From contig NC_133399.1 in assembly GCF_047511655.1 (NCBI RefSeq), forward strand, positions 3,351,333 through 3,415,332: a stretch of 64,000 nucleotides of DNA. Reading direction: 5' to 3'. Numbering within the stretch: the first letter of the stretch is position 1; every line of letters begins with the position of its first letter. This DNA comes from Castor canadensis (Eukaryota; Chordata; Mammalia; Rodentia; Castoridae). The notes beneath the pieces are model-generated. The model was not told the origin of the DNA. It made no database searches and saw only the letters and a program-made list of their open reading frames with translations. Positions 58,880-64,000 of the stretch are shown here, one piece after another. The position numbers and the translations under genes are program-made.

Positions 58880-59215
58880 AAGTGTTGATTCTTCTTTTTG
58901 TTTCCTTATTGTTGTGCTGGGGTACATTATGGCATTTACAAAAGTTCTTACAATTTTTCAAATATATCATGCTTAGATTCAGTCTCTCCACTGCTCTCCT
59001 TTATCCTTCCTCCCCCCATTTCTGGAATAGTTTCAACAGGTATTATTTTTTTCATTTATATACATATGTACACATGTGTTTTTACAGTGTTCAGCCTCCT
59101 ATTCCCTTCCCCTGTCACTTCCACCCTCCCACAGGTACCACTCCCCCCAAGACCTGTTCTGCCTTTCTCTACTTTGATTTTGTGGAAGAAAAACAGAAAA
59201 AATAATGACAGTTTT
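58880..59215 (-). mobile_element. L1 3' UTR fragment
   Basis: GTTGTGCTGGGGTACATTAT, TTTCTGGAATAGTTTCAACA and a C-rich tract (CACTTCCACCCTCCCACAGG), the same antisense L1 text as at 56.5 and 59.5 kb. Confidence 0.8.
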
Positions 59216-59235
59216 GCTAGGTTTATGCTTATTTT

Positions 59236-59330
59236 TATGCCTACCTGTAAACCTAGCTACATGGGAACCTGAGGCAGGAGTACTAAGCCCATAAATTGGG
59301 AACTACCACACCCTGTATCAAACAACAACG
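59236..59330 (+). repeat. B1-like SINE remnant
   Basis: GCCTACCTGTAAACCTAGCT, then GGGAACCTGAGGCAGGAGTA, then CACCCTGTATCAAAC: 7SL-type body. Confidence 0.7.
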
Positions 59331-59428
59331 CTCAGTAAAAGGCAAGAAGTGGATTAATGTGACATAATCCTGTAAATTGTATTAAAGCAATTGTGTTTGA
59401 GCTTTATGGGTACTGACTTTTTTTTTTT

Positions 59429-59516
59429 AATGGAATACTTCGTGATTTTATGTGTCTAACTTGTGCAGGGGCCATGCTGTCTTCTCTGTAGCATTCCAGT
59501 TTTAGTATTTGTGCTG
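59429..59516 (-). pseudogene. U6 snRNA pseudogene with poly(A) tail
   Basis: The minus strand matches U6 spliceosomal RNA from about nucleotide 15 to the end: CAGCACAAATACTAAAAC, AGAGAAGACAGCATGGCCCC, TGCACAAGTTAGACACATAA, then GAAGTATTCCATT and an A run (poly-T 59419-59428 on +). The first ~14 nucleotides of U6 are missing and several bases differ. A poly(A) tail on a gene that is normally not polyadenylated shows it was copied by the L1 machinery. It directly abuts an L1 3' end on the same strand (59517 onward). Confidence 0.88.
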
Positions 59517-60750
59517 TTTTTTAAATTTATTCTTATTATATTCTTGTTGTACCAGGGGTACATTTTGACAGTTACAAAAGTTCTTATAGTTGAATTCACC
59601 CCATCCAGCATTCTCCTTTAACTCCCCTGCCCCAATTCCTGGAATAGTTTCAACAGGTCTCATTTTTCCATTTTCATACATGAGTACATAATATTCTACC
59701 ACATTCACCCTCCTACATCCTTTCCTTATATCCTCACCCCTCCAACTGGTACCCACCCCCAGACAGGACATGTTTTACCTTCTTGTTCCCTACTTATTGA
59801 AGATAGCTCTACAGGGGGTTTCATTGTGCGTTTCCACATATGTGTGTAGTGTAATTGAAATTGGTTCATCCTCTCTAGTTTTCTCCTTGCTACTCAGGCC
59901 CCTTCTTATAGTGTTTTCAACAGGTTTTAACATCCTACATTCATTCTTGTATAGAAAGTACACCAACCATATTCACCTTCTTAACCTCCTTCTTTTACTC
60001 TCCCTGTAGCCTATGTGACCTGCCCTTGTTTTATAATATCACTTGTATTTGTATTTGGACTACGTTCCACATATGACAGAAAACATGCAGCCTTTGGCTT
60101 TCTGGGCCTGGCTAACTTCACTTAAGATTTTGTTCTCCAGTGCCGTCCATTTATCTGAGAATGACAGAATTTCATTCATCTTTATGACTGTATAAAATTC
60201 CATTGTGTATAAACACCACATTTTCTTAATCCATTCATCAGCAGTGGGGCATCTTAGCTGTTTCCATAGCTTAAAAATTGTGAGTAATGCTGCAATAAAC
60301 ATGGCTGTGCAGGTGGCCTTTATTATAACCTGACTTAGATTCCTTCTGGTATATTCCTAGGAGTGGAATTGTTGGATCATATTCTACTTTTAGCTTTTTT
60401 TTTTTAATACTGGGATTTGAACTCAGGACCTACACCTTGAGCCACTCCACCAGCCCTTTTTTGTGTTGGTGTTTTTCCCATCTAGTGTGTCATGAACTAT
60501 TTGACAGGACTGGCTTCAAACTGCAATCCTCTTGATCTCTGCCTTCTGAGCAGCTAGGATACAGTCATGAGCCACCAGCACCTGGCTATTTTCAGTTTTT
60601 TGAGGAGCCTTCATACTGTTTTCGTAGTGGTTGTACTAATTTACATTCCCACCAGCAGTATATGAGAGTTTCTTTTCTCCCACATTCTTGCCAACATTTT
60701 TTGTTGTGTTCATTCTAACAGGAGTGAGGTATTTTTTTAAACAAACCAGT
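59517..60750 (-). mobile_element. Old L1 3' portion, split by a SINE
   Basis: 3' UTR text at 59517-59800 (TTGTACCAGGGGTACATTTT), then more 3' UTR matter with a second similar block at 59830-59960, then ORF2 C-terminal end at 60060-60302 (MFIAALLTIFKLWKQ, DEWIKKMWCLYTMEF in one frame) and further ORF2 to about 60735. A SINE occupies 60396-60586, after which the L1 continues (TTTTGAGGAGCCTTCATACT). Confidence 0.85.
60396..60586 (-). repeat. Composite SINE (B1-like plus ID-like) inside L1
   Basis: Minus strand: GCCAGGTGCTGGTGGCTCAT (start), AGGCAGAGATCAAGAGGATT, TCAAATAGTTCATGACACAC, then GGGCTGGTGGAGTGGCTCAA, GTCCTGAGTTCAAATCCCAG and an A-rich tail. One of the best-kept copies in the window. 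Confidence 0.92.
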
Positions 60751-62649
60751 TGATAAAGTGTTTCTACTTTGATATGGAATTGTGTCAGATTCATTAGTGA
60801 ATTCAAATACATTTTTATTTTCCAGATAGCTTAAATTTTATGTAGCATTTTAGTAATTGTCTTTAATGTGCTTCCCTACCTATGACCCAAATGGGAAGAG
60901 ATTTCCTCACTCCGCTGTTCATCTCACCAGTTTCCCACCACATGGAGCTCTGCCCTTGATCTCTCTCATTCTAGTCTCCTATAGCTACACCAACAGTCCA
61001 TACCAGCACTCACTAGATCAGCAACTGATCCTTGCCAGGAGTTTCCTGAGATAGGACAATGCAGGGACCTTTCCCTCCTAAAGACACAGACTTAAAAGCT
61101 TATCAAAATGGCCTCCTGCCACTGTACCTCAGCTGGATGCCTAGAAGAAAAGAGAACTTTCCTAGTGTGAGCATGTTTTGCAGATTCCATGTGTTTTTAG
61201 ACTCAATCTTCTCTGTACTGAGTGCATTGTCAGTTGTGGTTCCTGAGACTTTTGTTTCTTTCATCTCAGGCCCTGCACCATGCTATGCATCCAGGCTTTC
61301 TTTCTCCCCAGTCTTCATTCTGTACATATTGTGATGATCTATGTATTTCTATGTATATTCCATAAAACCATAGTAAATGTTTTTTTCTTTTACTTAAATC
61401 TTCCATCTGACCCTGTGAGTTCCACACACTTAAGGTTTCATTCTCCCCCTCTCTCCTGATCTGCAATTTTCTATTTTGTATAAGGTTCTGTCCACTGCTG
61501 AACCTACAGTGCCTTCCCACCATCACCCACATTGAAAGGTAACTCCTTACCACCTTTCTGGCTCTGTTCCTCAGAGGTTCCAGTGACTGGCTGGGGCCAC
61601 AAGTCTACCATCTTCACATTTATTAATGACTTTTGTAGATACTGATTCCTCCTTCAATCTTAGTCCCTTGCTCTGTGGGTTTTTTTTTTTCACTTGTATG
61701 TTATGCATTGATATTTTTTTCTTTGCACTGTGTCTCTATTAGAAATGTATTCTTTGTAATTACCACAGGATTATATAAAATATAATAATATATAAAAAAT
61801 AATAAAATAATAGTTATTATTTTCAAAATTTAACAAACGTTATAATTGAATACAAAGAATCTTTATTTTCCCTTTCTGCTCCACATTTAATATTTTTGTA
61901 TCACATTTTATATGTCTCTATACATTATTAAGAAATTTTTATATGTGTATTTGCGTTAATTTTCTTTTTTTACTTACTGAAAGTAAAATTTTTTACATTC
62001 TGCCTTACAGCACTTGATTATTCTGAATATGACTAAAATTTACATTTGCTCAGGGCAATTAACACTCTCACATTTTATGCTACTTTAAGATCACTTTGTT
62101 TAATTGCAAGAACCATTATCATTTTATTTAAGGTTAAACTCATGGTGATGAAGTTCTACCTCTTTTCTATGCAAGCCCTGCATGGAGCATGAAAGACGGC
62201 CTGATGTCATACTTAGGTAGTTGGAATGAGAAAGTTGGCTTCATGGCCTAGACTTTCTGTCTCCCCATTAGACAATCTATCCATTTTTAGCCAAGAGAGT
62301 TAAAATCTGCCAGCAGAGGGAATGCAGACATGGGAGTTACATGCCAGAAATATTCTAAACAGGAACCAAGATGGATTATAAGCAAACCTTTTTCTAGCTC
62401 AGGAAAGCAGATTGCTTTACCCAAGGCTACAGAATGCCCATTCAGAAGGTTAAGCAAACTCTGTAGCTTTGCATCCAGACAGCCTACTTGGGTGCACACT
62501 GCAGAGGATAAGTCTCTGTGTCGAGTTAGGAGGAGGTAAGTCTATCTCTGTCCACCATGGGTTGAAATCTCTTCTTCAACACCTTAGTGTTTGCCAGCAG
62601 GGAACAGCAGGATGCATGAAAAAGCAAGCACTGCTGGACCATTTTCTAC
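60751..62649. other. No gene recognised
   Basis: About 1.9 kb of unique-looking sequence. Short frames (60857-61054, 61059-61334, 61266-61553) have no recognised family and no consistent signals. An AT-rich run lies at 61775-61815. No KRAB or zinc-finger exon is present. Confidence 0.5.
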
Positions 62650-62860
62650 AATGAATCCCCAGACAGCGCTGGTAAGGTTCAAGGCGGAGGCCTGGCCGGC
62701 TAAAGGCCGTGACTGATCATTTATATAGTTCTGGCAGTCTGCAGGGTAGGGAATCCCTTCTCCTGACCCTCAGGGGAGGGTCCCGGATCAACGCCAGCCA
62801 ATGAGAAGTGCTGGGGGGCGGGACCTGTAAGAACTGACCATTCAGAGACCGTTACGCTTA
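62650..62860 (+). promoter_or_regulatory. KRAB-ZFP-type promoter, copy 2
   Basis: CpG-rich, with CCAAT (62798-62802, in AGCCAATGAGAAG) and a GC box (GGGGGGCGGGA, near 62814). It aligns with 53055-53300 but is considerably diverged from it. Better preserved than copy 1. Confidence 0.65.
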
Positions 62861-62994
62861 ACACAGGAAATGCGCTCCCCGCTCGCCATTTTCTGGAGCG
62901 GAGAGTGACGCTGTGTGACTCAGACTCCTGTTGTGACCTGCGTGTGGCACCAGAGTTGTAGGCAGAACTCAAGTCGCTGTGGAAGCCTGACATG
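62861..62994 (+). other. KRAB zinc-finger-type first exon, copy 2
   Basis: 5' UTR text TTGTGACCTGCGTGTGGCAC, AAGTCGCTGTGGAAGCCTGA, then C-ATG at 62992-62994 placed directly on the donor GTGAGT (62995-63000). GGAAGCCTG-A-ATG on a donor is the typical first-exon end of human ZNF91-type KRAB genes. CpG content and the intact signals suggest an active first exon; the KRAB and zinc-finger exons would lie beyond the window. The left border is approximate. Confidence 0.68.
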
Positions 62995-63690
62995 GTGAGT
63001 TTGTGACGGGTGTCCCCAAACTGCAAGGATGAGGAGGTGACAAGCATCCTGAAATGGCTGCTACAGACCCGGCCTCCCCAGTGCAGCTGGGGGCTGTGGC
63101 CGGAGTCGCTGGTGCCGCTTGTCACTCTGCCCCTCTGTCCTGGGATGGGGGTGCGGTGGGCAGATGAACCCTGGCGTCCTGTCCTCTGCGCGCAGGCGAC
63201 AATGGCCAGGCCCAGGCCCGGAGCCCTGAGGACAGCGCCGCGCCCGACCCGAGTCTCCCCAGCCTGCGGTGGCGGAGGTCGTGAGTCCAGCACCGGAGGA
63301 GCTGTGGTCCTTGGGGTCCCCGTGTCCTGCAGTGTCCTCGGCAGAGCTGATTGCCCCGCATCGGCTAAGTGTTTGCAACCAGGGACTTCAGTCCAGGGCC
63401 AGGCCCCCAGCCCAGTGCTCCTGAGGGCTGGAATAAATCCCTAAAGTCACAGCGATCCTACGTGGCCCAATGCACTGGGAAGTAGTGCACGTGCGTTTGT
63501 GTTGCTGGATGGGTGCAGTTTCTGCAAACTGGTCAGATGTTCCACGTGGACAGACCCAGGCAGGACACGGAGATGAAGTGAGGGGATAATAACGTTCATT
63601 AAAGGTAAAGGGGACGGCATTGCAAAAGCGGTGGTGGTCCCTGCCAGGAGGAAGGAGAGGAAGAAGGAGAGACAGCTCTTGTGTTTCCAG
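62995..63690 (+). repeat. Duplicated block, copy 2 (intron 1 start of ZFP)
   Basis: The second copy of 53436-54130, including CAATGGCCAGGCCCAGGCCC and GGATAATAACGTTCATTAAA without change. Small differences include a short extra GGAGAGGAAGAA-type run near 63650. It ends at CCAGCTGCT, where an L1 tail begins. Confidence 0.9.
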
Positions 63691-63694
63691 CTGC

Positions 63695-64000
63695 TTTTTA
63701 ATTTTTATTTATTTATTTTTCTTTTATTCATATGTGCATACAGTGTTTGGGTCTTTTCCCGCCCCCCAACCCCCTACCAGGCAGAAACTATTTTGCCCTT
63801 ATCTGTAATTTTGTTGTAGAGAGAGTATAAGCTATAATAGGAAGGAACAAGGGTTTTTGCTGGTTGAGATAAGGATAGCTATACAGGGCATTGACTCACA
63901 TTGATTTCCTGTGCATGTGTGTTACCTTCTAGGTTAATTCTTTTTGATCTAACCTTTTCTCTAGTTCCTGGTCCCCTTCTCCTATTGGCCTCAGTCGCTT
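63695..64000 (-). mobile_element. L1 3' end, continues past the window
   Basis: T-rich tail with a TTTA repeat (63696-63720), then CTTTTATTCATATGTGCATA, the C-rich tract and CAGAAACTATTTTGCCCTTA, exactly the 3' UTR of elements A, B and C. It cuts the duplicated ZFP intron block; copy 1 is uninterrupted at the same point (54120). So the L1 came after the duplication. Confidence 0.95.

Noticed and set aside
60396-60586. tRNA-gene-like text (internal A/B-box style)
   Set aside because: It is the tRNA-derived half of a SINE with an A-rich tail, repeated many times in the window; not a functional tRNA gene.
62721-63293. 190-codon minus frame over ZFP copy 2
   Set aside because: It runs antisense through the promoter, exon 1 and intron start; GC-rich chance frame with no recognised domain.

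Overview
This window is vertebrate nuclear DNA, almost certainly from a rodent. It has no operons and no dense genes. It holds exon-sized remnants of vomeronasal type-2 receptor (V2R) genes, two KRAB zinc-finger-type first exons, many LINE-1 (L1) copies of different ages, and short SINEs with a B1-like and/or tRNA-derived ID-like structure. The SINE structure (a B1-like half joined to an ID-like half) and the L1 3' end make me think of a castorimorph rodent such as beaver or kangaroo rat; that is an inference from memory, not a database result.

Layout. 0.25-7.2 kb: exons 4, 5 and a truncated exon 6 of one V2R pseudogene on +, with a rearranged L1 in intron 5. 7.2-10 kb: nothing gene-like. 10-20.4 kb: a stack of L1 copies, including a long degenerate + strand element (10.6-16.06 kb), a - strand 5'-truncated element (16.7-19.3 kb) and an older one split by a SINE. 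21.1-22.0 kb: a second, more decayed V2R last exon. 24.1-24.5 kb: a processed pseudogene of ribosomal protein gene RPL22L1 on -. 24.6-31.63 kb: a full-length young L1 on -, flanked by a 14-bp target-site duplication (TSD), with an intact 400-residue ORF1, a nearly intact ORF2 (three nonsense codons and one frameshift) and a CpG-rich 5' UTR with a YY1-type site at its first bases. 31.65-34.8 kb: an old L1 5' UTR with repeated units, then a decayed ORF1. 38.35-43.62 kb: a second young L1 (-) with a third one inserted in it, each with its own TSD. 43.6-48.6 kb: old L1 pieces and SINEs. 48.63-48.84 kb: an open reading frame with signal peptide and splice donor that looks like a V2R first exon. 49.4-52.2 kb: an old L1 mosaic. 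53.0-54.1 kb and 62.65-63.69 kb: two copies of a KRAB-ZFP-type promoter, first exon and start of intron 1. Between them lie SINEs, old L1 3' ends, a U6 snRNA pseudogene and a GC-rich stretch with a 144-codon frame. The window ends inside another L1 3' UTR.

How the parts relate. V2R and KRAB-ZFP genes are both fast-duplicating rodent families and are often interspersed; this window looks like a decaying, repeat-rich margin of such a cluster. I see no intact multi-exon protein gene inside the window. The only intact long frame with a recognised product is L1 ORF1. The best observations are the nested L1 pair with its chimeric reading frame, the same ORF2 stop codon in three L1 copies, and the sharp change in similarity at the splice donor between the two ZFP first-exon copies. 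I found no sign of an undescribed biological system.
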